Source: Porodaedalea pini (taxonomy: Eukaryota > Basidiomycota > Agaricomycetes > Hymenochaetales > Hymenochaetaceae). From it: a DNA stretch of 64,000 nt. Location: contig NBAY01000056.1 in assembly GCA_002794775.1 (NCBI GenBank), positions 124,001 through 188,000 of the forward strand. Direction: 5' to 3'. Positions 32,863 through 43,462 of the stretch are shown here, one piece after another. A program made the translations under genes and the position numbers. The notes under the pieces are model-generated. The model did not search any database, was not told the origin of the DNA, and was given only the letters and a program-made list of their open reading frames with translations. Position 1 is the stretch's first letter. Each line of letters begins with the position of its first letter.

Positions 32863-34632
32863 ATGGCAGCCACTGTCATCTCGCCTCTACCACTGTGTTC
32901 TACAGCTTTACAAGTCATGGCTGTCTCTTCTGCTGAGGCTAGTTTTGTGAAATCTGTTCTTTCAGAGGATGCTTCTGGACTTGATGCTTCTGGCTTCGTT
33001 GGTGATGTCATGACTGTGGGCACGGCTTCGACACCTGAAGAAGAGAAGGTGAGACAAATTTAGCTCTGACGGTTCTCACAGATAATTAAAACTATGATAC
33101 TGCAGATTCTTTCAAGGATGGATGAGGATGATGACGCCTGGGCAATGGATAACCTGGCAGAAACAGTCATGGAATATCTTGAGGAATTCCGTGAAGTTGA
33201 TGCCTCACCGGAGGGTCAGTTTGCGTCAGAAATGGTGAAGAACCATATCACAGACAAAACTTTGAAGGGGCATATAAGGTCTGTAGCTTGCTTTTTAGAT
33301 GATAATACTCTAGACCTCATACAAATTGCACAGAATCATCTCAAATTATATTGCTTTTCACCGTGACCGAGCTCACAGTTGGGATCCTAAATCTGTCACT
33401 TCAAAAACTCCAGGTGATATTGTGCACTTTATCACATATAAATGTGGGCCAAAAGAGAAAGGGTTTCAAGGAAACAAGGCAAGTGCATGATCTCATGGAC
33501 AATTAGCATGATATTCTAACCATGAGAATAGTATGCAACTGCAATTTCGACTCGAGCTGCTATTACCTACTGGTATCTTTTGCTTTATCCTGGTGCAGAC
33601 CGAGTCTCTTGGTCTGTAGATAGCAGTGGAAATTGGTGAGATACTCATTGGCCTTCAATTATATGATATATTGATTCTCTTTCTTTAAAGCAAGGGCCTT
33701 CCATCTCGCTCTCTTCTCGTCATTCGCTTTATGCATGGGCTCAAGAACAAGATGGCGAAGCAGGGAGATGTTTCTACATCTGCCTGTGCTGTAACTTACA
33801 GTGATATGTGTGCACTTCACAGAGCATGCATCAGTGGTGAGCAGTTGTCCAATGCACAAAGGCGTTCAGGGACCATCAGATATGTACGTTTTCGAGTTTT
33901 TGATCAGTTTTTTTTGCATTTTTTTTTACTGAAGCAAATTCTAGTGTGTATATCTTTTTGCCTGGCTCTTGCTAGAGTGTCTTAATGAGACCCTGAGTCT
34001 CAACTTTACTAACATTGACATGACTTCACATGAGCGTCTTTTTTTGAATCTGGTTATCATTTTTTTCTTACATCATTTTCCAGTTTCAAAGTTCACTGTC
34101 ACTCTAGACACCAGGAAGAATGCACAGACTGGGGGCTGCCAGCGAATGGTTCTCCATGCCAATGATCTGGACCCTATCATCTGCCCTGTCAGGGCTCTAC
34201 TTCGTGTTGTTGGCCTTTATAAGCGTGAGGCAAACACCTCAGGTCCCCTTTTCCTGGCTGTCGATAACACAGGAAAAGTTGATCCTTCAAAACGATTGGT
34301 ATTTCTTTTTCTCTCTTTTCTTTTATTCTACTCACTGTCTTTTTCAGATTTCCTCAACTCTCAGTCGCATGCTCAATAAGGATCTTCAGTCTCTTCTCTA
34401 TAAGAGATGGGCTGCATTTGGAACTCATTCCTTTCGTCGAGGTGGATGCCAGTTTCGGATGAAGTACAGAGGCTGGACTCCTGATATGGTTGCTGCTTGG
34501 GGTGGCTGGTCTCAGCAGGAGGCAGTGACAATGTATCGCTATTTCTTTTCTCCTGAGGATAACCATGACTTTGTAGCAGACTATGACAAAGTAGGGCTCC
34601 CTCTTGCTAAGCGTCAGCGCATCTCTCTCTAG
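32863..34632 (+). CDS. Tyrosine recombinase (Crypton-like), probably inactive
   Basis: Start ATG 32863; exon breaks near 33048/33106, 33278/33340, 33476/33530 and later. C-terminal core: FTVTLDTRKNAQTGG, LHANDLDPIICPVRALLRVV, then KRWAAFGTHSFRRGGCQFRM (HxxR box), VAAWGGWSQQEAVTMYRYFF with a candidate nucleophile tyrosine, ending RQRISL with TAG at 34630-34632. Where family members usually carry LRPNEAL with the first catalytic arginine, this copy reads ECLNETLSLNF, suggesting loss of that arginine. One intron appears to use a GC donor. Convergent with the gene at 34732-36063, 99 bp apart. Confidence 0.6.
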
Positions 34633-34731
34633 TTGTCTTGCTTCTGGATAGATTACTATATTGACATATGTAATTCAACCACTTGTTTATATAATTGATA
34701 GTTCTTGTACAATAACTCTTTCAAGTCACTT

Positions 34732-36063
34732 CTATCTACTAGCAATTTTCTTACCAATCCAGTACCAGTGACCCTTTGGAAATGCCTTATCCCACTTTGC
34801 TTGAGAAAACTCACCATTTTCAAAGTACTTTGCATCTCTCTTCTCAAGCGCAATGCACTCCTGCCAAAGAGCTTCCCAAACCTCAAAATTATTCTTCTCC
34901 CCCCAAACCTCCTGCCATCTTCCCTCCAGATAATATGCCTTTGTCTTTTCCTCCATGATTGCACTGTCGCAATATCGAATCATGAAATCAGCAACTTCAT
35001 TGAATGAGAAGAGCCCATCATCCTCTGTAGGGTTCCATCCTCCTGGACCAGTGGTCTTTGTTAAATCACGCTTGAAGAACCTGGTGAAGCGGTCCATATC
35101 ACTGGAAAAGTCATTGACATAGGCATCATAGACTTTTCTAGAGAAGATAAAGTAAGTAAATTAAATATATTTAAAAAAATAGCTAGAATAAATCAGCACT
35201 TACTTGCGACGTAAAATCTTCATCTTGACACGTTTCCATGGCTCAGGTCCCATGGATCGAAAGTGCTTTTCGTAGAAGTCGATCTGGCCTGAGATGCCCT
35301 GCTGGATTACTGCCATCAACCCCTTTGCCTTGTCAAGATCACTGACATCTATCCTCAGTGCAGAGGACAGCTGAGAGGATGAGGCTGAAGTAGGGAGGGA
35401 TGATGAGGCCCTAGGTGTTGAGATGGGCACAGGAGGAGATGTAGAGATACTGATAGGGCCACCCCCAGACTGAAGGAGCTGAGTGGCATCAAGGGCTTCC
35501 ATGTCAGGATTGCCTGCTGCAGTGACAGGCTCATCTAAATAAAATAGAATGAGGTTTGTTTTTGTTTCAAGAAGGCGCTCAAGCTACTCACCTTCATTTC
35601 CAAATGCATATGGCTCCTGATTATCCCATTTCTCATATCCAGAGAGCATCAGATCATACTGCCTGTCCTGAATCTGCTGCCGGGTGGGATCAAGGAGTGG
35701 CCTCACTTCACCAGCATCCTCTGACAGACTCATGGCTAAAGAAGCCGAGAGATCTATCTTTAGATGGGTGGCTAGTGCCTGGCAGAGAACCTCCTTCCTG
35801 ACAGAAAGGCTCTTGATGGCCTTGATCCCACTGATCTGGAGTGATTCCTCATTGATCACACGGGCCCAGAGTTTGAGCTGCTCGAGGTTTGCGGCTTTGA
35901 GCTGAAAAGCATCCACAGGCAGATCAAAAGCACAGTGTGAGGACATGATGAGAATGAGTAGGAGAAAGTCTTGAGCTGTGTCTGAAGCTTCAAGGCCGAG
36001 TATGTGTTGAGGTAGCAGGAGTGAGAAAAGTCGTCGCCGCAATTCGTGATACTCAGATATGAC
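34732..36063 (-). CDS. Hypothetical partner of the tyrosine recombinase
   Basis: Three exons: about 36063-35592, 35534-35214 and 35137-34732, with frames agreeing across both GT..AG introns and stop at 34732-34734. Content: a helical, Leu-rich N-terminus, a Ser/Pro-rich linker (GGPISISTSPPVPISTP), DLDKAKGLMAVIQQGISGQI, HFRSMGPEPWKRVKMKILRR, and a charged Trp-rich end (WYWIGKKIASR). The true start lies at or upstream of 36063; no clear ATG is present there. Function unrecognised. Its intact frames and tail-to-tail position suggest it belongs with the recombinase as one mobile unit. Confidence 0.5.
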
Positions 36064-36350
36064 CAAATAAGTACATATTTTTCACACTCTGCTACGGCTT
36101 TCGCTGTCAGCAGCTATCCAACGGTACACAATCAGCCATGCTATTCGCACTATTCGTACACGAACTCGTCCACTCTTTGATCATGGAAACCATATTGACT
36201 CGCAAGCGTCACATTCACATGTAGTACATTGTACCCTTCAACTCCTCGTGAACACCCCTTCCCCACAGTGCCTCCGCCTTCTTCACAATCTCCTTCGGTG
36301 GTACTTTGCTCTCCTTGCTTCCTTCGATTGGAGGCAGGATCTTGTGAAGA

Positions 36351-36406
36351 TAGAGCCGAGCACGCTCACATTGGTCAGACCGTGCATGTGAGCGTGCTCG
36401 GCTCTA
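36351..36406. repeat. Perfect 21-bp inverted repeat, 14-nt loop, in the PIWI region
   Basis: Arms 36351-36371 and 36386-36406 are exact reverse complements. In the gene direction they replace the expected end of the PIWI domain, so an inverted duplication of about 21 bp seems to have been inserted. Confidence 0.9.
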
Positions 36407-36765
36407 ACACTTTCAGACGCAGGCGCCCACAGGTGGCTGACATCGTTGATACCCTGCTGGAGGACGTCCGCAGAAAACTTGTTCTCGTCGTAAATCACAG
36501 TGTAAAGCACAGTGTAACGCGTCGCCCGCACCATCCCCTGTGTCGCAGAATGCGCCTGCAGGTAGAAATCGAAGTCACATATGCCGGTCACACCCTGGTC
36601 GACGACGGTCCCAGCCTTCGAGTTCGTTGTCTGGTCTGCATCCTGAGCCCGAGTCAGATACAAGCGGGTGCGGTGACCCTTGCCGCAGATCACGAATGTA
36701 ACCTTCGGCTTGTAATCCGCGAGGTCACGGAACGCCTTCTTCATTTCGCCGACCTCAGCCTTCAT

Positions 36766-36791
36766 GACATCCTGGCCCGGGCCAGGATGTC
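36766..36791. repeat. Perfect 26-bp palindrome in the PIWI region
   Basis: gacatcctggccc followed by its own reverse complement with no loop. It falls just where relatives have GVSEGQF, next to the altered catalytic aspartate. Confidence 0.9.
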
Positions 36792-38819
36792 CGAAACGCC
36801 TCCACGGAAAATGACGATACGTTCAGGCAGCGCCTTCATGTGCTTCCTATACTCCTTGAGCCGTTCAATTATCATGTTCTTGGCGTTCGTGATCGTCTGT
36901 CAATATCATTGTCAGCGGTAAGATCAGAATGCGATGCGAAGTGTGCACTGACCTCCTTCCTGTACTCCTGAAGAGAAACACTCGCCGGGTACTGCATAAA
37001 GCTCATGTCGCAACTCGCCGCAACAGCGGCAATCGTCGGCGTTTCCCTGATGCATCCCGCGCCTGGGTGCGTGACGTCCATTCCCACTGACATCGTGTTC
37101 TGTAGCCATTTCAGAGATCCCGACTCCAATGTGTGGTTCAGTCCGCCTAGCTTCGCGTTCAACTTGAGCGCCAGATTAGTCATGTGCTGGTCCTGACCCT
37201 CCTTTTCTCGTATGTTTGACATCAGGGCACATAGAGCCTGACATCCGAGGACGGTGTCGAACATCGTCTTCAGCCCCCAGCGTAGATGTGCGGGTCCTTG
37301 TTAGAGACAAGCGTGAGGACCATCTTCGGCTTACCCAGGAACGAGTTCAGAGCTCTTGAAACCGCACGCAGAGCTCGATCTCGGAATGGATCATCCGAAG
37401 TCGCTCACGCACTTCGTAGTTTGTGCTGACTTTGCTGACTTGCAAGCCACAAGAATGACATTTGGCAAGGAGAGGGCATCAATCACTTCACGAAGTGCGA
37501 CGTCGGAGTTGCTGCTGAAATCTTCCGGTCCACCATCGCGCAGGACAAGTACGGCCAGATGTGTGAGCTGTGCGGCCTTTGCGAAACGGATACCTCGAGT
37601 CGTCCAAGACCTATCGACCACGGCCAGCTGACCCGACCGATAAAATTACGTTCGGCGCGCCGAAACAACCGCCATGTCCAGCGAGGTCTTGATACCGAAG
37701 CTTGCCATCGGCGGTGTGTTTGACTCAAATCCGAGCAGGCGGAGGCCTTTGACGGTCAAGGTCTGGGCGCTTGCTGCGGGCGTCTTTACAATTGGCCGCG
37801 CACAGAGAGGCGCTCTCCCCCCAACGAGTTTAGCTCACCCGCGAAGACACTGCCAACTTCGATCCTGCAAATTTCCGCTGGGACGAAAACGTCGTTGTCC
37901 TTCGTCCCAGTGTTCACGACAGGCAGGTCATCCGCATGCTTTCAGAGAAATCCCAAACTCTATGGATGCAGTTTAGTTAAGTCATAGGTTTATATGAATG
38001 ATTCCGAATGACTTACTCTTCTGGAAGTATTTTTCGCAGTCGCGGATGGATCCCAAAGCCCCCGATAGTGCGGCGCCTTCGGTAACCAAGATCGTTCGTC
38101 GTCACCCTTACTTTCCCGAAGGACTTCTGCAGATGCGCTGCTCCCTTTGCGACTGACGAAGGAACTCGAGCAGGAACTCGAGCATCACATCGCTCAAGTG
38201 GTCTCGTGGCACATAGAATGCATTCATGCACGTATTGACGTTGACGTTCACCGCGAGCGACTTGTAGACCGGGCGGACCGTCGCAGAGAATCCATTGACC
38301 ACTGCGAGACCGGCCCTCGCACGAGAACCCCTCCCCTGACTCCGACTCCGAGTCTGGTGCGAAGTAGTAAGCATGTTTTCCCGACGCACGCACGCCTGTG
38401 TGTGAGCCGCACGCGATGTCGCGATTAGATTGAAGGCAGACAAGATTGGGGGATCGGGTTGTTTTGCAGGTGGGGTCTTCGCGGCGCAGGAAACTAAGAA
38501 TTCGCAAGCACATTAAATGAATGTTAGACGTACCGAGCCGGCGCCGCCAACCGACTTCAGTTCCCCTTCCTTAGGACCAACTAGAGTCACGGCGTACCGG
38601 TGTATCGCAATAAGCCGACGAGTGCCATCGAGCACGATCCCGCAGGCAGATAGGGCCCAACCTCCTTCGACTTTTTTCAGACGGCCCGATGAATGACATG
38701 CTTCCGATTTGTTGAGGAGTTGTCCATGTTGCTTCAGAATGAAGAACGGCTTGAGAGAGTGTGAGTGCGGAGTGAGGCCGGCGTTTTCGACTTCGTCGAT
38801 TTTCGTCGATCTCCCCCGC

Positions 38820-38880
38820 ACCCCCGCACGCGCGCGCGCACACACACCGAAAAAAGAAAAAAAAAAAAAAAAACCGGCGC
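38820..38880. repeat. Simple-sequence tract (CG/CA-rich then A-run)
   Basis: Alternating cgcgcgcgcacacaca is followed by about 24 mostly A residues. It marks the upstream limit of recognisable Argonaute sequence. Confidence 0.8.
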
Positions 38881-39545
38881 CGGTTGTTGGGGGCACGCGG
38901 GGTGTGCCGTGCTTGGTTAAGCGGCGCCGATCGGCACGCCCCCCTTTGGCAAGCGAGCTCGCGTGCGCTCGCGTCTCTTGAGAGACGGCTTAGGTCAGCG
39001 AGCCCCACCGGACGCGCGTCTCTCGTGAATGAAAAGCTCAGTGACCGGCTGCAGAACAGAGATCTCCGATTCTCTTACTAACATGCTTCATCCGTAAGTA
39101 TGACTCGCTACAGCCAAGCATCTTTGTCGGGATGCAGCATGCCGGCATGGGTGAGGGCAGGGGCATAGGGAGAACATTACCCATGTTATCTTCTCCCTGT
39201 TCACCTTCGGGATTAGTGGTGTCTGCAGAGTGGCACATGGAGCTTGTTGTAGAAGGTATGATGCCAGGCTCACTGAGTAATCCTTTGCCGTGAGCTCCTT
39301 CAGCTTCTCCAACTTCTCCGACATGCCCCACTTCGCCCTCCTCTTCACTATCGGCACCCCTTCATCTTGTCCCTGGTTCCCGACGCCCGTGAATGGTACA
39401 AAACTCCTCTCATGCCTCACGTGGCACCTCAGCATGCAGCAGCTTCTGCAAGTCATCTGCCTGCTCGTTGCAGGTCCTCGCAGCTCGATGTCATCAAGAG
39501 ACCCGACATGCATCGTACACAGGTGCTCAAAGGCTCAGGATGAGA
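38881..39545. other. Cargo region with an unrecognised coding-like stretch
   Basis: A minus-strand frame (39088-39513) with MSEKLEKLKELTAKDYSVSL looks coding-like but matches no family I know. No start or splice context is clear. Confidence 0.3.
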
Positions 39546-40104
39546 TCATCGACAACCCAACTGCGGCCCACCTTGTCCATTGCATTGCCGAAGATCACCA
39601 GGTTCGGTGAGCACAGGAAGCGTCGGGCCTGTATGTGCATCGGGCGTCGCGAGGTGCAGGCTTGGGCAGCACACACGTGAGCCAGCCAGGTACATGTACG
39701 CGCGGACATAGCTCTGCGCAAGAAACACGGACGGTGACGAGGGACACGCGCCATTGAACGCCGGCAGGGAAAGATCACCGAGTGCTGGGTCAAATGTGGC
39801 GGATGGGTAGATAGACAGGAGGTATGTGAGAAGGTCAGCGGTATGTGGAGACGCCATGCTCGTACCTGAGATGGTGGTCACAGCGTAGGGACCAGAGTTC
39901 CAAGCTGATAGGATGTTGAGACCGGGAGCGAAGACATCGACACATTACCCGTAGTTGGAGAAGTAAGCGCGTTCGTCAGTGACGGTCGACACACCGACAG
40001 TGACAGCAAGGGAGGCAGAAGCGGGCAAGTAGTCGCACACATCACAGTTGTCATTGCCCGCGGCCACAGCGAAGTGGAGGCCATCCTTGGGTAGCTTACT
40101 CATT
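39546..40104 (-). pseudogene. Subtilisin-like (S8, proteinase K type) protease, 3' fragment
   Basis: Begins abruptly at the hAT subterminal repeat with LPKDGLHFAVAAGND (oxyanion-hole Asn), then [40 protein letters not shown] and the catalytic serine box [20 protein letters not shown]. The Asp and His active-site regions are missing because the gene is cut by the element end. A TAA at 39945-39947 replaces the Lys usual after FSNYG. Clearly a captured or truncated host gene. Confidence 0.85.
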
Positions 40105-40252
40105 CTTGCCGTATACAGCGTATACGGCAATTTCTCAAATCTCTTATACGGATACGCGCGTATATTTTGCTGTGAAAATCTCTATACGATACGGCCCGTA
40201 TGCGTATACGCAAAAGCCGTATGCGTATAATACGCAACGCTGCGGAACCCTA
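40104..40252. repeat. hAT right terminal and subterminal repeats
   Basis: Starts with the palindrome gccgtatacagcgtatacgg, continues with CGCGTATAT and GTATACGC motifs and ends cgctgcggaaccctA. It cuts into the subtilase fragment on its left. Confidence 0.8.
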
Positions 40253-40260
40253 ATGGCAAG
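40253..40260 (+). repeat. hAT target-site duplication ATGGCAAG, right
   Basis: Identical to 23551-23558, directly abutting the inverted terminus CCCTA. Confidence 0.8.
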
Positions 40261-40375
40261 CTAACGAAGAAGAATGCTCAAAAAAAGCGATCTACCATTA
40301 CCGTCAAGTATCAGATAAATATGCATGAAAGCTTTGGCAGAGAAGTAAAACAGATGCGCACCACTTATTCAGAAA

Positions 40376-40709
40376 TCAAAACACAGCGCCACATTCTCGC
40401 AGAGTTGTAACGTCCGCAGCTGAACGTCGTTCCTCCTCGCCAGGCGTATCATAATGCGGCGACTGCATGTCCACACCATCCATGCCAGTGATGCTATTAT
40501 TGTCACCAGGCTGCGTTACTGCCCCTTTTGCGCTCTCAAGCTCGCAGAAGGCCGAATGTAATTTCCCTACCGCCTCCGCGCGAGCCATCAGAAAATGTCG
40601 CACAAGTACCGACTTCGCGAGTTTTGTAGCAGCCTTCTTGCCGACCTGCGTCCAGGAGCTCGCTTCGACTCCGACGTTCAGAGCCGGAGGCAGCGGCCCG
40701 GAGTTCTAA
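40376..40709 (-). CDS. Hypothetical protein, 3' exon
   Basis: An open minus-strand exon preceded by an acceptor-like CTTTAG at about 40710. It encodes VEASSWTQVGKKAATKLAKS, FLMARAEAVGKLHSAFCELE and a polar end with stop at 40376. The upstream part was not identified. It is the first host sequence right of the giant hAT element. Confidence 0.35.
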
Positions 40710-40988
40710 AGTTTCTCAGCGTCCAAAACACGGTCCGGGTCGGGCACGTGCGGCGTGACACGTCAAGGTCACAGGTGCATACAGGCCATGCTCGTTACTG
40801 GAATCTGGTTGTTAGCTATCTTATGTTTCTTAACACCACAACATTATCACTGCCTTGCTGGCAGATCCAAACAGGGCCTCTGCAAGCAAAGCGGGGCAGG
40901 AGTGACCCAGAGATACAAAATTTAGTGCAACACACTGTTAGCCCTTATCATGCCATTGAAATATGATCCGAATAGGACCTAAGATAAA

Positions 40989-42940
40989 TTAACAGTTCAG
41001 ATGAGAATGTCTGTCTCTATCACTGATACGTCTATTGTCGCTACTGTCATGGTGTACTTTGCACTCCTCTGTGCTTGGCCTTGCTTGCCTCTGAATTCGA
41101 GGTGTTCCCGACCGCTCTCGCCTCCTTTCTAAAATGTCCCGCCTCTCCTCCCGCCGAGCTCTTGCACTCTTCAAGTGCGGTTGTGTCTCCTTTTGAGGCG
41201 GCGACACACTACCACCCCCAACTGGACGATCAACATGTTCTTCCCCAAGCCTTTGTGCTAGTTTCCTCTTTTGCAACCTCCTGTTCAACTCACGCTGCTT
41301 TTCGATATCAGACTTCGCGTTCAATAATTTCACTCTAGGAATAACGTCTGCAAGTTTCAATGCGTCCTGCATCCGTCGTCCGTCGAGATTCGCCACACTG
41401 AGATTCTTTTCTTTTGGAGCCGTTTTGAACCACTGAGAGCAATGGGTAGTCATGAGTATTCGGAATGAACTCCCATTAACGATCAGGGTGCTACGATATG
41501 TGAAATACTCACTGGATGCTGCAATGCGTTATGGGCGCTTGGTCTGACAGTGGAGATTTTCCTAAGAAGCTTACTCATAAGATCTCTAGCTTTTGCAAGC
41601 AGTCAGCTCGCTCCTTCGGAGCTAAATATAGACGGGATAAAGCTAACTCACCGTCAGAAGAAATATGCTTATACTCATCGTCGTTGTAATCCAGTTCTAA
41701 ATACTTAATGTCAAAAATATCATTGTCAAGTGATGAATCTTGAGTCATGAATGGATGACGTCCTAAAAGCATTTCGTGCATGACGATCCTTTTAACCGCA
41801 TATGCGTGTCATAGGAGTCATTTTATTGGCACATCGTCAGCCTAATTTCACGTATGAAAATAAAGATAGCAGCTAACCCCACAGGCCAAATATCCCCCAT
41901 TCGTCCGACCAAATCGAATGTGAAAGCTTCCGGGGCGCAATATAGTATGGTTCCTCTCTCATTGAATTCCACTGTCTCCCCCGATGAGAGTTGAGCTGAG
42001 CTGCAGTATGCTTTAGAAGGCGAATGAAGCTGGGCATTGAGTACTTACAGACCGAGATCCGACAACGCTGCTGTCCCGGGTGAGCCCTTCGTCCGCAAAA
42101 GTATATTCTCTGGTCTTTATGACGGACCATGCGTGATGGTTATATACGAATCAGCTGCCTTCATTGCGTGTTCAACAGTGGAACTCACTTGATGTCTCTG
42201 TGTATTATCCTATTCTTGTGCAAATGATAGAGCCCGGACAAAACATCCCTATCAAACAAAAGTATAATTATATTTCAGCGGCCTTGTCCTTCAACAAATT
42301 TGTATAAGGAGAAGAGGGGAATACTGAGCACCTTATAATATCTCTTGTGTCCGCTTCAGAGAAAGATCCCATCTTGCGAAGACGTTTATATACGTCACCA
42401 CCTTCAGCACGCTCCAGGACAAAGACGGGAAGCCTCGTATCTGGATCCACATATTCTCCTAAGAAGCTGATCTGCCATAGATACATTCAGGATCACCAGG
42501 CCAGTGTTCACGGGTGCTGCTAAAACTGCAGGACATTACACTACGTACTATGTTCGGGTGGCGACCTAGTTTCACCACTCTTCGGTTGTTATTTCGCTCG
42601 AGTTCTATGAGGTCCTCTTCTACACCGTCCTTAATCTTCTTGAGAGCTACATGTTCACCAGTTTTACCATCAAGTCCTTCCTGCGATTTTCATCGAATGA
42701 CGAATCTAAATGAGTGCTCAGGGAAGAAGGAAGAGCACTCACATAGACCTCAGCGAATGATCCAGAGCCAAGCTTCCTGATGATCCTGTACGGCGATTTC
42801 AGTCTGCTACCCTCTTGGTTGCTCATTGGCTTTGAATTCGTTTGCAGTAAGTTTGGAATCTCAGGCTGCAACAACGCCGCCCCGATAGGAGTTCTTTTGA
42901 GCTGCCAATGGTAGGCTTTTCCGCGCAATAGATGAGCCAT
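40989..42940 (-). CDS. Serine/threonine protein kinase with basic coiled C-terminus
   Basis: Starts ATG 42938-42940. Exons include 42743-42940, 42549-42680, 42332-42471, 42189-42248 and 42049-42114, then several to TAA 40989-40991. Kinase motifs: KLGSGSFAEVY, HVALKKIKDG (ATP Lys), LLRTKGSPGTAALSDLGL (DLG replaces DFG), HLHKNRIIHRDIKPENILL, and GTILYCAPEAFTFDLVGRMG (activation loop and APE), read from the acceptor near 41993. Downstream HEMLLGRHPFM and LQHPWFKTAP close the C-lobe. The tail is Arg/Glu/Lys-rich and probably coiled. Family beyond Ser/Thr kinase not assigned. Apparently intact. Confidence 0.75.
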
Positions 42941-43400
42941 GCACGATCATTGCGCATCAAGTCTGCAAGTGCATGGTACTGCTAGGATCTTTCAACAAAG
43001 TGAAGTGACTCTCGAAACAGGCGTACCTTTTAGGTTAAGGGTAACAAAGACCATCAATTTATGATGGCATCGCTCGCAATCCACTAATGAGTACAAGCAG
43101 CAATGAAGTAGCGTCGCAGCAAACCTCTGCTGCAGCCAGTCACGAAATCATGTTTGTTGACCTCAGCTGCTTTATGGCTTTCGAAGTAAACGCAGCACAA
43201 ATATGCAAGTGGGTGATAGCAGTACCATGGTTCATGTCATGCACAGTATCTGTACGTTTTCTTGACTTTGGGCGCCTAACTTTGACTGGTTGAGTGCTGT
43301 CGACGACTTCTTTGGACATCAAGAGTTACTGTAGGTGTGCGTAAGTAGTGAAGAAGTTGGTGTTGACGCGACAACAGAGACTACAGAGCACACTTTCTTC
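42941..43400. other. Region between kinase and LINE
   Basis: Contains the kinase promoter and probably the LINE 5' UTR, whose 5' end I cannot place. No other gene recognised. Confidence 0.4.
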
Positions 43401-43462
43401 CTACCATCATCAACCATCGTGGGAAAATCGTTCAGCAATCTTTCTCGTACCCTCTCTCAGCT

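Larger units (their letters stand above)
36250..38880 (-). pseudogene. Argonaute gene, all domains in order but frame-broken
   Basis: From the 5' side: N-domain piece GIVLDGTRRLIAIHRY (near 38600), L1 region AGLAVVNGFSATVRPVYKSL and NAFYVPRDHL (38200-38330), FGKVRVTTNDLGYRR, PAZ end LPVVNTGTKDNDVFVPAEIC and GLRLLGFESNTPPMASFGIK (37680-37930), MID piece, then PIWI: FDTVLGCQALCALMSNIREK, TMSVGMDVTHPGAG, RIVIFRGGVSD, YKPKVTFVICGKGHRTRLYL, GTVVDQGVT and TVIYDENKFSADVLQQGIND. The first PIWI Asp is kept, but the second (YRDGVSEGQ in relatives) reads RGG. Several frame changes and two palindromes (36351-36406, 36766-36791) interrupt the PIWI part. Argonautes bind small RNAs in silencing. Confidence 0.75.
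23559..40252. mobile_element. Giant hAT-superfamily element (16.7 kb) with gene-fragment cargo
   Basis: The left end begins TAGGGTTCCGCAGCGTAGCG, and the right end, reverse-complemented, TAGGGTTCCGCAGCGTTGCG (one mismatch). ATGGCAAG stands immediately outside both ends (23551-23558 and 40253-40260), and 8 bp is the hAT duplication length. Both ends carry about 130-150 bp of GTATACG/CGCGTATA-rich subterminal DNA bounded inside by a palindrome around CCGTATACAGCGTATACGG. A hAT transposase lies at the left end, its 3' end facing the terminus. The roughly 13 kb to the right is gene fragments, a tyrosine recombinase unit, an Argonaute pseudogene and a subtilase fragment. Whether all of this moved together or accumulated by nested insertion cannot be told by reading. 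Confidence 0.72.

Noticed and set aside
36229..36921. 230-codon plus-strand frame as a gene
   Set aside because: It is antisense to the recognisable Argonaute PIWI sequence and shows no family features.
40104..40252. A separate short MITE at 40104-40252
   Set aside because: Only the right side has the TAGGGTTCCG terminus and target duplication. Its left side has neither, so it is better read as the end of the long element.
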